NCBI GenBank assembly: GCA_019187185.1
Contig: JABAQU010000004.1
Coordinates: 1 to 64,000, forward strand
Direction: 5' to 3'
Length of the DNA stretch: 64,000 nt
Source of the DNA: Steroidobacteraceae bacterium
GTDB taxonomy: Bacteria; Pseudomonadota; Gammaproteobacteria; Steroidobacterales; Steroidobacteraceae
Within the stretch, counting starts at the first letter, position 1. Each line of letters opens with the position of its first letter. The notes under the pieces were generated by a model that worked only from the letters and a program-made list of their open reading frames with translations, was not told the DNA's origin and did not search any database. This document shows, piece by piece, positions 34,506 to 44,433 of the stretch. Position numbers and translations under genes: made by a program.

Positions 34506-36165
34506 GCGTCGCCTTTTCCTGCTCGAGTGCGTCGATGGCCGCCGGCAGGCCGTCGAGTTCGCGCTGCTCGCGGTAGCCAAGGCGCTGGCGGATGCGCTCG
34601 CGCGCGACAGCCGGCGAGGCAGCCGGCGAGGCAGTCGTGCGTGCGGCCGGGGCCCGACCGGCAGGGGCGGGGCGCTGCGCGAGCCAGTCGCTGTAGCCAC
34701 CGACGTACTCGCGCCAGCGTCCGTCGCCTTCCGCGGCGAGCGTCTGTGTCACGACATTGTCGAGAAATGCGCGGTCGTGGCTCACAAGCAGCAGCGTGCC
34801 CGGGTATTCCTGCAGCGTCTGCTCGAGCAGTTCGAGCGATTCCATGTCGAGGTCGTTCGTCGGCTCATCGAGCACGAGCAGGTTCGCGGGCTGCGCGAAC
34901 AGGCGCGCGAGCAGCAACCGGTGGCGCTCGCCGCCCGAGAGCATGCGCACAGGGGAGCGGGCGCGTCGGGCCGGGAACAGGAAGTCCTCCAGATACGAGG
35001 TCACGTGCCGGCGACGATCGCCCGTCCCGATCCAGTCGGAACCCGGGCTGACGCTATCCGCGACCGTGCGATCGGGATCGAGCTGCGCGCGCAACTGGTC
35101 GAAGTAGGCGACGCGAAGTTGCGTGCCGGTGCGCACGGTGCCGGTGTCGGGCGGCAGTTCACCGAGCATCAGCCGCAGCAGCGTTGTCTTGCCGGCGCCG
35201 TTCGGGCCGATGATCCCGATGCGATCGCCACGCAGGATGCGCAGCGACAGGTCCCGCACGATCGGCCGCGCCCCGAAGCCGACGCCCACGTGGTCGAGTT
35301 CGACGACGAGCTTGCCGGAGCGATCGCCCGCGTCGAGCGTGAAGCGCACGTCTCCGGCGCGCTCGCGGCGTTCGGTGCGCTCGACGCGCAGCCTCTCGAG
35401 CCGGCGCACACGCCCTTCGTTGCGTGTGCGGCGCGCCTCGACGCCGCGCCTGATCCACGCCTCCTCCTGCTTCCAGAACTTGTCGAAGCGACGGTTGGCG
35501 ACGGTCTCGGCCGCGAGCTCCTGCGCCTTTGCGCGCTCGTACGCCGCGAAGTTTCCCGGGTAGGAGCGCAGCACGCCGCGATCGAGCTCGACGATGCGCG
35601 TAGCGACGCGATCGAGGAAGCGTCGATCGTGGGTCACGACGACGAGCGCCGCGGCGCCGGCCGCGAGCGCTTCCAGTTGCTCGATGCCGGCGATGTCGAG
35701 GTGGTTGGTCGGTTCATCGAGCAGCAGCAGCTCGGGCTCGAGTGCAAACGCCAGCGCGAGTGCAGCGCGCTTGCGCTCGCCACCCGAGAGATTGCCCGAC
35801 GCCTGCCCGGCCGCGAGGCCGAAGCGGTCGAGCAGTGCGGTGAGACGTACCGTGAAAGCCGCGCGCGCCGTGTCCTCGAAGCGATCGGCACCGCCGCGCA
35901 GCGCGAGGCTCGCGCCGAGCGTGGGCGCGGCGGGCAGGTCGGGCTCCTGCTCGACGAGTGCGATGGACAGGTTGTCGCGACGCTGCACTTCGCCTTCGTC
36001 CAGCCCCTGGCGCCCCGCGAGCACCGCGAGCAGCGAGGACTTGCCGGTGCCGTTGCGCCCGATGAGGCCGATGCGCTCGCCGGCCGCGACGTTGAGGCTC
36101 GCGTCGTCGAGCAGCGGCAGCAGGCCGAAGGCGAGGTGGGCATCGAGCAGTGCAATACGGGTCAT
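34360..36165 (-). CDS. uup: ABC-F ATPase, Uup-like (601 aa)
   Basis: Two ATP-binding domains in one chain with no membrane part: Walker A GRNGTGKSS and GPNGAGKTT, signatures LSGGERKR and LSGGERHR, and Walker B LLLLDEPTNHLD and LLVLDEPTNDLD. The middle has the ABC-F linker and the C-terminal region (residues about 520-601) is a basic/acidic coiled coil as in Uup. It acts on ribosomes or DNA repair intermediates rather than transport. ATG 36165 is favoured over GTG 36171. Its 3' end is overlapped by the D-aminoacylase gene by 146 bp. Confidence 0.93.
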   Translation of the reverse strand: MTRIALLDAHLAFGLLPLLDDASLNVAAGERIGLIGRNGTGKSSLLAVLAGRQGLDEGEVQRRDNLSIALVEQEPDLPAAPTLGASLALRGGADRFEDTARAAFTVRLTALLDRFGLAAGQASGNLSGGERKRAALALAFALEPELLLLDEPTNHLDIAGIEQLEALAAGAAALVVVTHDRRFLDRVATRIVELDRGVLRSYPGNFAAYERAKAQELAAETVANRRFDKFWKQEEAWIRRGVEARRTRNEGRVRRLERLRVERTERRERAGDVRFTLDAGDRSGKLVVELDHVGVGFGARPIVRDLSLRILRGDRIGIIGPNGAGKTTLLRLMLGELPPDTGTVRTGTQLRVAYFDQLRAQLDPDRTVADSVSPGSDWIGTGDRRRHVTSYLEDFLFPARRARSPVRMLSGGERHRLLLARLFAQPANLLVLDEPTNDLDMESLELLEQTLQEYPGTLLLVSHDRAFLDNVVTQTLAAEGDGRWREYVGGYSDWLAQRPAPAGRAPAARTTASPAASPAVARERIRQRLGYREQRELDGLPAAIDALEQEKATLTAAMCAPDYHRSKPERLRADRERIGAIDGEIESAMARWEELEARRSQ

Positions 36166-36266
36166 CCGCACACGATAACGCGCGCCGCGCGCGCCGTCCG
36201 GGCTGTGTAATAATCGCCGGCCAAAAGCCCCACGAACGTTCTGCCGCTGCGCGACCGGAGCCCGAG

Positions 36267-36908
36267 ATGAACCTGTTTTCCGCCCTGATGCCTCGCGAGG
36301 GCCAGTTTTTCACGCTGTTCAACGATCACGCCGCGCTGGTCGTCAAGGGCGGGCGGGAGCTCTTCGAGCTGCTGCAGGACTACGGCAACGTGGACGGCCG
36401 CGCCGCGCGCATCGCCCGCATCGAGGAGGTCGAACACGAAGCCGACCGGATCACGCGCGAGGCGGTCGAGCTGCTGCACCGGTCCTTCGTCACGCCTTTC
36501 GACCGCGACGTGATCCATCGCCTCATTTCGCGCATGGACGACATCCTCGACCTGATCCAGGACACCGCGGAATCGCTCGTCCTCTACGACATCCAGCATC
36601 TCACGGCCGAGGCGATCCATCTCGCGAATCTCGTGCAGATCTGCTGCGAGCGCGTCGAGGCGGCGGTGGTGCTGCTGTCCTCGATGAAGAACGCCAGCGA
36701 GATCATGAAGATCAGTCTCGACATCGACGGACTCGAATCCGACGCCGACCGCGTGATGCGCGGCGCGATCTCGAAGCTGTTCCGCGACGAGCGCGACGAT
36801 CGCCAGCTGATCAAGCTGAAGGCAGTGTACGAACTGCTCGAGGCGACCACCGACAAATGCCAGGACGTCGCGAACGTGATCGAAGGCGTCGTGCTCGAGA
36901 ACGGCTGA
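36267..36908 (+). CDS. DUF47/PhoU-like phosphate-transport partner (213 aa)
   Basis: An all-helical protein with the DUF47 pattern: FFTLFNDHAALVVKGGRELF, EEVEHEADRITREAVELLHR with SFVTPFDRDVI and RLISRMDDILDLIQDTAES, then DKCQDVANVIEGVVLENG near the end. These proteins are encoded next to PiT-type phosphate transporters and are thought to modulate them. The ATG at 36267 has a GGAG upstream. The transporter gene follows 2 bp later, the classical operon order. Confidence 0.93.
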   Translation: MNLFSALMPREGQFFTLFNDHAALVVKGGRELFELLQDYGNVDGRAARIARIEEVEHEADRITREAVELLHRSFVTPFDRDVIHRLISRMDDILDLIQDTAESLVLYDIQHLTAEAIHLANLVQICCERVEAAVVLLSSMKNASEIMKISLDIDGLESDADRVMRGAISKLFRDERDDRQLIKLKAVYELLEATTDKCQDVANVIEGVVLENG

Positions 36909-36910
36909 CG

Positions 36911-37912
36911 ATGAGCGGCGAAATCGTCCTGACGACGCTCGCGATGCTCGTCGTGCTCGCGCTGCTGTTTGATTTCATGAACGGCTTCCACGATGCCGCG
37001 AATTCGATCGCGACGGTGGTTTCGACCGGCGTGCTGAAGCCGTACCAGGCGGTCGTGTGGGCCGCGATGTTCAATTTCGTCGCGATCGGCATCTTCCACC
37101 TGAAGGTCGCGTCGACGGTCGGCAAGGGCATCATCGATCCCGCCTTCGTCGACTACCACGTGATCTTCGGCGCGCTCATCGGCGCGATCACGTGGAACGT
37201 GATCACCTGGTACTACGGGATCCCGTCGAGTTCCTCGCACGCGCTGATCGGCGGCATGATCGGCGCGGCGATGGCGAAGGCGGGCACGGCGCCGCTGCTC
37301 GCGCCGGGCATCATCAAGGTGTCGCTGTTCATCGTCGTGGCGCCGATGCTCGGGCTCGCGCTCGGCGCGCTGTGGATGGTGGCGGTCTCGTGGGTTTTCC
37401 TGCGCGTCTCGCCGCACCGGGTCGACCGGATATTCAGGCGCCTGCAGCTCGTGTCGTCGGCCCTCTACAGCATCGGCCACGGCAGCAACGATGCCCAGAA
37501 GACGATGGGCATCATCTGGCTGCTGCTGATCGCGGCCGGCGCGACGACGCGCGATCATCTGCCGGTGTGGGTGATCATCAGCTGCTATGCCGCGATCTCG
37601 ATCGGCACGTTGTTCGGGGGCTGGCGGATCGTGAAGACGATGGGCCAGCGGATCACGAAGCTGCGACCGGTCGGCGGCTTTGCGGCGGAATCCGCGGGCG
37701 CGCTGACCCTGTTCGGCGCCTCGACGTTCGGCATCCCGGTCTCGACCACCCACACCATCACGGGGGCGATCGTCGGCGTCGGCACGGCGCAGCGCGCCTC
37801 CGCCGTGCGCTGGGGCATAGCCGGCAATATCGTGCTCGCGTGGATCGTCACGATTCCCGCGTCGGCATTCTTCGCCGCCATCGCATGGTGGATCGGCATG
37901 AAGACGTTCTGA
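36911..37912 (+). CDS. pit: PiT-family inorganic phosphate transporter (333 aa)
   Basis: An integral membrane protein with about ten segments and the PiT repeats: LFDFMNGFHDAANSIATVV near the start and STTHTITGAIVGVG near residue 280, with GHGSNDAQKTMGII in the middle. Substrate is metal phosphate driven by proton symport in E. coli Pit. Length is shorter than E. coli PitA (about 500) but normal for the PiT type paired with DUF47 proteins. Co-transcribed with the DUF47 gene. Confidence 0.95.
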   Translation: MSGEIVLTTLAMLVVLALLFDFMNGFHDAANSIATVVSTGVLKPYQAVVWAAMFNFVAIGIFHLKVASTVGKGIIDPAFVDYHVIFGALIGAITWNVITWYYGIPSSSSHALIGGMIGAAMAKAGTAPLLAPGIIKVSLFIVVAPMLGLALGALWMVAVSWVFLRVSPHRVDRIFRRLQLVSSALYSIGHGSNDAQKTMGIIWLLLIAAGATTRDHLPVWVIISCYAAISIGTLFGGWRIVKTMGQRITKLRPVGGFAAESAGALTLFGASTFGIPVSTTHTITGAIVGVGTAQRASAVRWGIAGNIVLAWIVTIPASAFFAAIAWWIGMKTF

Positions 37913-37941
37913 GCCGGCACCTGCACGGAGAGCGGGTGGCA

Positions 37942-38994
37942 ATGAGCGAGCGGCGAATGTCGCGCGAGGAGAGGTGCCCTGCCGCGGGCCTCGGGCTCGC
38001 GCTGCTGGTCGCGGCCACGACCGTGGGTTGCGCCAACCTCGCGGTCCCGGCAGACATGCGTGCGGTACGCATGGCGACGACAGGGGGCCCTGATGTACTG
38101 AGAGTGGAGCGCGTCGCCGTGCCCGTGCCGCGCGCCGGCGAGGTGCGGATCAGGGTGCGGGCCGCCGGTGTCAATCCCGTCGACTGGAAAATCCGCGAAA
38201 CCGGCTATGGGCGCAAGATAGACGCGGCCGCGCCGTGGATCCCGGGCTTCGACGTCGCGGGCACGATCGATGCAGTCGGCGAGGGCGTGACGACATGGCG
38301 GCGCGGCGATGCGGTCGTCGCAGCGCTGCAGCGCTCGGCGCAAGGGGGCTACGCGGAGTATGCGATCGCATCGGCGGACGATGTCGCGCCGAAGCCGGTT
38401 GCGTGGAGCTTCGAGTCCGCGGCAGGCCTGCCGACGGCGGGAATCACGGTGTGGCGTTACCTCGTCGTCACGGGTGCGGTGGCCCGCGATGAGCGGGTGC
38501 TGGTGCAGGGCGGTGCCGGTGGCGTCGGCAGCATCGCGGTCCAGGTCGCGAAGGCGCGCGGCGCCCATGTGAAGGCAACGGCCTCGGCGCGCAACCGGGC
38601 CTATGTCGAGTCCATCGGCGCGGACGAGGTCATCGACTATCGCGCGGTGCGGTTCGAGGAACGCGTGGCCGATGTCGATCTCGTGTTCGATACGGTCGGT
38701 GGCGAAACCCTCGCGCGCTCGCTGGCCGTGGTCAGGCGCGGTGGACGCCTCGTCACGATCGCGGGACGCCCCGACCTGCAGGCCTGTGAGACAGCCGGCA
38801 TCGTGTGTGCGGGCGCCGTGGCGTCGCAGGGGCCCTTTGGCGACGCGCTGCGCGAAATCGTCGCGCTGGCCGATGCGGGCCGGCTGGCGGTACATGTCGA
38901 CCGCGTGTTTCCGCTCGAGCAGGCCGCCCGGGCGCAGGAGCTGAACCGGGAAGGCCATACGCGCGGCAAGATCGTGCTGCGGGTCCGGCCGTAG
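37942..38994 (+). CDS. MDR-family quinone oxidoreductase with an N-terminal export-like signal (350 aa)
   Basis: Residues about 40-350 form a zinc-independent medium-chain dehydrogenase: GGPDVLRVERVAVPVP, RAAGVNPVDWKIRETG, GFDVAGTIDAVGEGV, and the NADPH-binding VLVQGGAGGVGSIAVQVAKA. It should reduce quinones or enones with NADPH. Oddly, residues 17-31 (LGLALLVAATTVGCANLA) look like a lipoprotein signal ending in Cys30. Export of an NADPH-dependent enzyme is unexpected; the real start could be ATG 38056 (MRAVRMATT), which would remove it. Spaced 29 bp after pit. Confidence 0.88.
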   Translation: MSERRMSREERCPAAGLGLALLVAATTVGCANLAVPADMRAVRMATTGGPDVLRVERVAVPVPRAGEVRIRVRAAGVNPVDWKIRETGYGRKIDAAAPWIPGFDVAGTIDAVGEGVTTWRRGDAVVAALQRSAQGGYAEYAIASADDVAPKPVAWSFESAAGLPTAGITVWRYLVVTGAVARDERVLVQGGAGGVGSIAVQVAKARGAHVKATASARNRAYVESIGADEVIDYRAVRFEERVADVDLVFDTVGGETLARSLAVVRRGGRLVTIAGRPDLQACETAGIVCAGAVASQGPFGDALREIVALADAGRLAVHVDRVFPLEQAARAQELNREGHTRGKIVLRVRP

Positions 38995-39050
38995 CACGGC
39001 GCCTGCCGGTCGGGGCGGCGAAGGGCGGCCCGGTAGCTTACAATGCCGCC

Positions 39051-39350
39051 ATGAGTGACCTCGGCAACAGCTTCGATGCGGCGTTCAGCAAGGCCGTCGA
39101 TCTCGGCAACAAGATCGCCGACAAGGACAAGGACGCGGACCTGTGGGACATCGCCGACGGCCTGCTCGCGGGCGCGGTGCAGTACTGGCTCTACTCCCGC
39201 CAGCCCTGCGGCGATCCGCGCTGCCAGGACTGCATGCCGATCAGCACCGCGGCCGGCCGCATGGCCGAGCTCAAGCGCCTGATGGAAGAGCTCGCGAGCG
39301 AAAGCGAGTACTTCCATACGCCGACGGATTCGAACGCCGGACGGGCTTGA
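39051..39350 (+). CDS. Small Cys-cluster protein, unknown (99 aa)
   Basis: From ATG 39051, a soluble protein with a helical start (GNSFDAAFSKAVDLGNKIAD), acidic middle and a CGDPRCQDC cluster near residues 54-62, then a helical tail (GRMAELKRLMEELASES). The three cysteines may bind a metal or form a redox site. I recognise no family. It stands alone between two operons, with TTACAAT as a possible -10 just upstream. Confidence 0.6.
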   Translation: MSDLGNSFDAAFSKAVDLGNKIADKDKDADLWDIADGLLAGAVQYWLYSRQPCGDPRCQDCMPISTAAGRMAELKRLMEELASESEYFHTPTDSNAGRA

Positions 39351-39368
39351 CGCGCCCTTTCGCGGGGG

Positions 39369-40673
39369 CTATGCGCGCTTTTCCAGCGCGCCCGCGCCGG
39401 CGACCTCCTCCAGCGCCGCCTCGAGCAGCCCAAGGCCCTCGTCCAGCAGCCGCTCCTCGATCGTGAGCGGCGCGAGGAAACGGATGACGTTCGCGTAAAT
39501 GCCGCACGAGAGCAGGATGAGGCCGTGCCGGCCCGCCGCCTGCACGAGCTGCTTCGCGAGGTCCGCATCGGGCGCGTCGGCCTTGCGGTTTTTCACGAGT
39601 TCCATCGCGACCATCATGCCGAGGCCGCGCACGTCGCCGATGCAGGGGAAGCGCGCCTGCAGTGCCTTCAGGCGCGACACCAGGCGTTCGCCGAGCGTGG
39701 CGGCTCGCGCGGCGAGCTGCTCGCGCTCGATCACCCCGAGCACTGCGAGACCCGCGGCGCAGCCGAGCGGTGAGCCGGCGTAGGTGCCACCGAGGCCGCC
39801 CGGCACGGGCGAGTCCATGATCTGCGCCTTGCCGATGACCGCCGAGATCGGCACGCCGCCGGCGAGGCTCTTCGCGACGGTCATCAGGTCGGGCTCGATG
39901 CCCGCGTACTCGACCGCGAACATGCGCCCGGTGCGCGCGAACCCTGTCTGGATTTCGTCGACGATGAGCACGATGCCGTGCTGGTCGCAGACGGCACGCA
40001 GCCGGCGCAGGAACTCCGGCGGCGCGGCGTAGAAGCCGCCCTCGCCGAGCACCGGTTCGATGATCATCGCGGCGACGCGCGCCGGATCGATGTCGGCCTT
40101 GAACAGCTGCTCGAGCGCGGCGAACGAATCGTCGACGCTGATCCCGTGGTACGCGATCGGATAGGGCAGGTGGTACACCTCGGGCAGCATCGGGCCGAAG
40201 CCCGCCTTGTACGGCACGACCTTGCCGGTGAGGGCGCTGCACGCGAGCGTGCGGCCGTGAAAGCCGCCCGAAAAGGCGATCACGCCGGAGCGCTTCGTGT
40301 GAAAGCGCGCGATCTTGATCGCATTTTCCACCGCCTCGGCACCGGTCGACAGGAAGATTGTCTTCTTCGGCGTGCCGCCCGGCGCCAGTGCGTTCAGCGC
40401 CTCCGCGAGCGCGATGTAGCTCTCGTACGGCGTGACCTGGAAGCAGGCATGCGTGAAGCGCCCGACCTGCGCCGCGAGCGCCGCCTCGACCGCCGGATGG
40501 ACGTGGCCCGTATTGAGCACCGCGATGCCGCTCGCGAAGTCGATGTAGCGACGGCCCTCGATGTCCCACAGCTCGGCGTTGCGCGCGCGCTCGGCATAGA
40601 TCGCGTAGTTGTTGCTGACGCCGCGCGGAACCGCAGCCTCGCGCCGCTTGTGCAGGTCGGAATTGCTGTTCAT
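39369..40673 (-). CDS. gabT: 4-aminobutyrate aminotransferase-type PLP enzyme (434 aa)
   Basis: Class III aminotransferase: FASGIAVLNTGHVHP, GAEAVENAIKIARF, FHGRTLACSALTG, IIEPVLGEGGF, VDEIQTGFARTG and PLP Lys in TVAKSLAGGVPIS match GabT closely. It transfers the amino group of GABA (or 5-aminovalerate) to 2-oxoglutarate, giving succinate semialdehyde. Length is usual. ATG 40673 overlaps the stop of the molybdoenzyme gene by 4 bp, so it belongs to that operon; the hydroxylase substrate and GABA metabolism may therefore be linked. Confidence 0.9.
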   Translation of the reverse strand: MNSNSDLHKRREAAVPRGVSNNYAIYAERARNAELWDIEGRRYIDFASGIAVLNTGHVHPAVEAALAAQVGRFTHACFQVTPYESYIALAEALNALAPGGTPKKTIFLSTGAEAVENAIKIARFHTKRSGVIAFSGGFHGRTLACSALTGKVVPYKAGFGPMLPEVYHLPYPIAYHGISVDDSFAALEQLFKADIDPARVAAMIIEPVLGEGGFYAAPPEFLRRLRAVCDQHGIVLIVDEIQTGFARTGRMFAVEYAGIEPDLMTVAKSLAGGVPISAVIGKAQIMDSPVPGGLGGTYAGSPLGCAAGLAVLGVIEREQLAARAATLGERLVSRLKALQARFPCIGDVRGLGMMVAMELVKNRKADAPDADLAKQLVQAAGRHGLILLSCGIYANVIRFLAPLTIEERLLDEGLGLLEAALEEVAGAGALEKRA

Positions 40674-42817
40674 GCCAGTTTGTGCCTCGCGATGGGCAGG
40701 GAACGCAGCCGCCGCCGGGTGGCTGCGAAGATGGCGTTGCAGACCGCCGGTGCGACGAGCGCAGTGGCCGGCTCGCCGATGCCGCCCGGTGGCGCATCGG
40801 ACGAGACCTGGTAAGTCTCGATCTTCGGCACTTCGTTCATGCGCACGAGGCGGTAGTCGTGGAAATTGCTCTGCTGCACGCGCCCGGCCTGGACGTTGAT
40901 CTCGCCCCAGAGCGCCGCGGAGAGGCCGAAAAGTATCGAGCTCTCGACCTGCGCGGTGACGATGCCCGGATTGACTGTCCGGCCGCAGTCGAGTGCGCAG
41001 ATGATCTTCTCGACCTTGATCTTGCCGCCGGCGAGCGAGATCTCGGCGACCTGTGCCATGTAGGTGTCATAGCCTTCCATCGCGGCGACACCGAAGTGAC
41101 GGCCCGGGGACGGCTTGTCGTAGCCCGCGCGGCGCAATGCGACCTCGAGCACCTCGAGATAGCGGGGCTGCTTCGCGAGCAGCGAGCGCCGGAATGCCGC
41201 GGGGTCCTGGCCGGCGGCGAGCGCGAGTTCGTCCATGAAGCTCTCGGCGACGAAGCAATTGAGCGAATGACTCACGGAGCGCCAGTAGCCCACGTTGAGC
41301 CCGATGTCGTGCGGTACCCAGTCGACGAGCACGTTCGGGACATCGTAGGGGTAGTTGGCCGCCGCCTCGACCGCAAACGGATCGACGGCGCCCGCGGGAA
41401 CGACGCCGGGAAACACACGCGCGGTGATCGACGGCCCGGTCAGATGCAGTTTCCACGCGATCAGCTTGCCGTCGCGATCGAAGCCGCCCGCCACGGTGTC
41501 GTAGGCCGGCGGGCGATAGACATCGTGTGTCGTGTCGTCCTCGCGCGTCCACAAGAGTTTCACGGGCTTGCCGACCGCTTTCGACGCTTCGACGGCGGCC
41601 GGGATGAAATCGACGTCGATCCGCCGACCGAAGCCGCCGCCGAGGAACGTGGTGTGCACATCGACCTGCGCGGGCTTCAGGCCCGCGGCCGCCGCCGCCG
41701 CCTGTGCCACCGCCTGCGATTGCGTGGGCACGTAGATGTCGCAGCCGTCGGCGCGCACATCGGCCGTGCAGACCTGCGGCTCGAGCGTCGCATGGGCGAG
41801 CAGGGGCAGCTCATACTCGGCCCGCACGACCCGTGCGGCCGATTTCAGCGCCGTCTCGGCGTCGCCCGTCGTGCGCGCAACGATGCCCGCCTTCGCGGAC
41901 GCCTGGCGCAGCCCACGCAGGATCGAACCGTCATTGAGGCCGGCCGAAGCGGAGCCGTCCCAATCGATCTTCAGCGCGTCGCGCGCCTTGCGGGCCTGCC
42001 ACCAAGTGTCGGCAACGACGGCGACGCCCGAGCTCGTCGTGACGATCTGCCGCACGCCCGGCATCGCCTTCGCCGCGCTGTCGTCCAGGGTCTTCACCTT
42101 GCCGCCGACCATCGGGGGCTGCGCGAGCGCGGCATGCAGCATGCCCGGCAGGCGCACGTCGATGCCGTAGGTCGCGGAGCCGTCGACCTTGGCCGGCGTG
42201 TCGAGACGGGGCATGGCCGTGCCGATCCAGCGGAATTTCTGCGGGTCCTTGAGCTCGACCTTGGCCGGAACGGGCATCGACGCGGCGGCCGCGGCGACCG
42301 CGCCGTAGCGCAGGCGCTTGCCGTAGGGCGAGATGATCTCGCCGTTCTCGACGCGGCACGCGCTCGCGGCCGTATCCCACTCCTTCGCGGCGGCTGCCTT
42401 CAGCATTTCGCGCGCCTGCGCGCCCGCGGTGCGCAGCTTCGTCCATGCGTCGCGCACGCTGGTGCTGCCACCGGTCACCTGGGCGCCGATCGCGGCGTTC
42501 TTGTAGGCGTCGCCGACCGGGGCAAACTCGATCGTGAGCCGATGCGGGTCGATCTCGAGTTCTTCGGCGAGCAGCGTCGGCAACGCCGTGTAGACACCCT
42601 GGCCCATTTCCGAGCGGTCGCAGAGGAACGTGATCGAGTCGTCCGTACCGATGCGCAGCCAGGCATTGGTGGCGAACTGTCTGCGCTCGCCCGACACGGC
42701 CCCGGCACCCGGCTTGCTGCAGCCCGCGAGGCTGATCGCGAGCACGAGCCCGGCACCTGCCGCACCGGCTTTCAATACGTCGCGCCGCGTCACCAAGCTC
42801 GCCGGCAGGGCGCTCAC
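40670..42817 (-). CDS. Molybdenum hydroxylase large subunit, IorB-type, Tat-exported (715 aa)
   Basis: It carries a twin-arginine signal ([18 protein letters not shown], with Cys at the end) then the xanthine-dehydrogenase-family molybdopterin-binding domains: [43 protein letters not shown] and the catalytic Glu in [16 protein letters not shown]. Such enzymes (isoquinoline 1-oxidoreductase type) hydroxylate N-heterocycles or aldehydes in the periplasm with electrons to cytochromes. The GTG 42817 overlaps the [2Fe-2S] subunit stop. The Moco genes at 54-60 kb could supply its cofactor. Confidence 0.92.
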   Translation of the reverse strand: MSALPASLVTRRDVLKAGAAGAGLVLAISLAGCSKPGAGAVSGERRQFATNAWLRIGTDDSITFLCDRSEMGQGVYTALPTLLAEELEIDPHRLTIEFAPVGDAYKNAAIGAQVTGGSTSVRDAWTKLRTAGAQAREMLKAAAAKEWDTAASACRVENGEIISPYGKRLRYGAVAAAAASMPVPAKVELKDPQKFRWIGTAMPRLDTPAKVDGSATYGIDVRLPGMLHAALAQPPMVGGKVKTLDDSAAKAMPGVRQIVTTSSGVAVVADTWWQARKARDALKIDWDGSASAGLNDGSILRGLRQASAKAGIVARTTGDAETALKSAARVVRAEYELPLLAHATLEPQVCTADVRADGCDIYVPTQSQAVAQAAAAAAGLKPAQVDVHTTFLGGGFGRRIDVDFIPAAVEASKAVGKPVKLLWTREDDTTHDVYRPPAYDTVAGGFDRDGKLIAWKLHLTGPSITARVFPGVVPAGAVDPFAVEAAANYPYDVPNVLVDWVPHDIGLNVGYWRSVSHSLNCFVAESFMDELALAAGQDPAAFRRSLLAKQPRYLEVLEVALRRAGYDKPSPGRHFGVAAMEGYDTYMAQVAEISLAGGKIKVEKIICALDCGRTVNPGIVTAQVESSILFGLSAALWGEINVQAGRVQQSNFHDYRLVRMNEVPKIETYQVSSDAPPGGIGEPATALVAPAVCNAIFAATRRRLRSLPIARHKLA

Positions 42818-43278
42818 GACTTCTCCCCCATGATCTCGGCCGCGCGGTGAATGGCCGCGCGAATGCGCTGGTAGGTGCCGCAGCGGCACAGGTTGCCGGC
42901 CATGGCGGCATCGATGTCGGCGTCGGTGGGCTTCGGCGTCTGCGCGAGCAGCGCGGTCGCCGACATGATCTGCCCCGACTGGCAGTACCCGCACTGCGGG
43001 ACATCGAGTTCGATCCAGGCCCGCTGCACGGGGTGGCTGCGGTCGCTCGAGAGGCCCTCGATCGTGACCACCTTCGCCGTACCCACCGCGCTTGCCGGCG
43101 TGACGCAGGCGCGGACCGGCTGGCCGTCGAGGTGGACCGTGCAGGCGCCGCACAGCGCGGCGCCGCAGCCGTACTTGGTGCCCGTCAGCCCGATGATGTC
43201 GCGCAGGACCCAGAGGAGCGGCGTATCCGCTTCCGCGTCCACCGTGCGATCGGTGCCATTGACGTTGATCGTCAGCAT
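42814..43278 (-). CDS. [2Fe-2S] small subunit of the molybdenum hydroxylase (154 aa)
   Basis: Two iron-sulfur motifs are complete: plant-type [16 protein letters not shown] with C at the end of the loop, and CGYCQSGQ with the later CRCGTYQRI. This is the standard IorA-type subunit, passing electrons from the molybdenum centre. The start is ATG 43278 (MLTINVNG); an in-frame extension upstream is less likely. It is first in the three-gene operon with the large subunit and gabT. Confidence 0.95.
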   Translation of the reverse strand: MLTINVNGTDRTVDAEADTPLLWVLRDIIGLTGTKYGCGAALCGACTVHLDGQPVRACVTPASAVGTAKVVTIEGLSSDRSHPVQRAWIELDVPQCGYCQSGQIMSATALLAQTPKPTDADIDAAMAGNLCRCGTYQRIRAAIHRAAEIMGEKS

Positions 43279-43384
43279 GCGTTCTCTCCGCGAGCGGCCG
43301 CCAGGCAACGCCTAATATAGCCCCCCGCGATGGCCCGCGGCCAACGGGCTGATAGAATTTCAGGCTGATTGCAGGGAGTCACGT

Positions 43385-44428
43385 TTGAACGCAATTGCGG
43401 CGGAAGTCGTCATCATCGGCGCAGGTCCTTGCGGGCTGTTTCAGGTTTTCGAACTCGGGCTGCTCGGCATCTCCGCGCATGTGCTCGACTCGCTGCAGGC
43501 GCCCGGCGGCCAGTGTACGGAGCTGTATCCGGACAAGCCGATCTACGACATCCCCGCGCTGCCGGTCTGCGGCGCGCAGGAACTGGTCGATCGCCTCATG
43601 CAGCAGGCGCATCCCTTCAACCCGCAGTTTCACCTGGGTGCCGAGGTCACGGAACTCCGCGTGCTCGAATCCGGCCGCTTCCATGTGGCCAACAGCGCCG
43701 GCACCACGTTCGACGCCGGTGCCGTCGTGATTGCCGCGGGAGTGGGGTCCTTCCAGCCGCGTCGCATCGGTGTCGACGGTGCGGATGCCTTCGAGGGCCG
43801 GCATATCCACTACCGCGTGAAGAACGCGGCGGATTTCCTCGGCCGGCGCCTCGTGATCTTCGGCGGGGGCGACTCCGCGCTCGACTGGGTCAACGAGTTT
43901 GCCGGCAAGGGCACGCCCGTGACGCACGTGCACCGGCGCACGGAGTTCCGCGCGGCACCGGCGTCGGTGGCGCGCATGCGCGAACTCGAGGCCGCCGGGC
44001 GCGTGCGGCACATCACGGGTCTCGCACACGCGCTCACCGTCGATGGTGCGGGCGATGCGGCCGAGCTGCGCGGCGTCCAGGTGAAAGCCGCGGACGGCAC
44101 GATGCACGCGCTCGAGGCCGACCACCTGTTCGCCTTCTTCGGCCTGCATCCGAAGCTCGGTCCGATCGCCGAGTGGGGCCTCGAACTCGACAAGAAGGCG
44201 CTGCGCGTCGACACGGAGAAATTCCAGACGTCGGTGCCGGGCATCTTCGCCGTCGGCGACATCAACACCTATCCGGGCAAGAAGAAGCTGATCCTCTCCG
44301 GCTTCCACGAGGCCGCGCTCGCGGCGTTCGCGATCCAGCATCACCTGTATCCGCAGAAAAAGCAGTTCCTGCAATACACGACGACGAGTCCCGTGATGCA
44401 CAAGCGCCTCGGCGTCAGCGGGGCGTGA
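43385..44428 (+). CDS. Ferredoxin-NADP reductase, thioredoxin-reductase-like (FNR2), 347 aa
   Basis: FAD/NAD(P)-binding fold with GAGPCGLFQVFELG near the N-terminus, APGGQCTELYPDKPI, GGGDSALDWV as the NADPH-binding region and GIFAVGDINTYPGKKKLI near the end. The absence of a redox CxxC between the domains separates it from thioredoxin reductase. It reduces ferredoxin or flavodoxin with NADPH. It starts at TTG 43385 with AGGGAG upstream. The thioesterase gene follows after 5 bp. Confidence 0.92.
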   Translation: MNAIAAEVVIIGAGPCGLFQVFELGLLGISAHVLDSLQAPGGQCTELYPDKPIYDIPALPVCGAQELVDRLMQQAHPFNPQFHLGAEVTELRVLESGRFHVANSAGTTFDAGAVVIAAGVGSFQPRRIGVDGADAFEGRHIHYRVKNAADFLGRRLVIFGGGDSALDWVNEFAGKGTPVTHVHRRTEFRAAPASVARMRELEAAGRVRHITGLAHALTVDGAGDAAELRGVQVKAADGTMHALEADHLFAFFGLHPKLGPIAEWGLELDKKALRVDTEKFQTSVPGIFAVGDINTYPGKKKLILSGFHEAALAAFAIQHHLYPQKKQFLQYTTTSPVMHKRLGVSGA

Positions 44429-44433
44429 CCGCG

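Noticed and set aside
32814..34700. Long minus-strand frame through the deacylase and ABC-F region
   Set aside because: Crosses two recognised genes on different strands and is composed of Arg/Pro/His-rich shadow sequence.
40682..42850. Long plus-strand frame opposite the molybdenum hydroxylase
   Set aside because: Antisense shadow of a gene with all catalytic motifs; no ribosome site.
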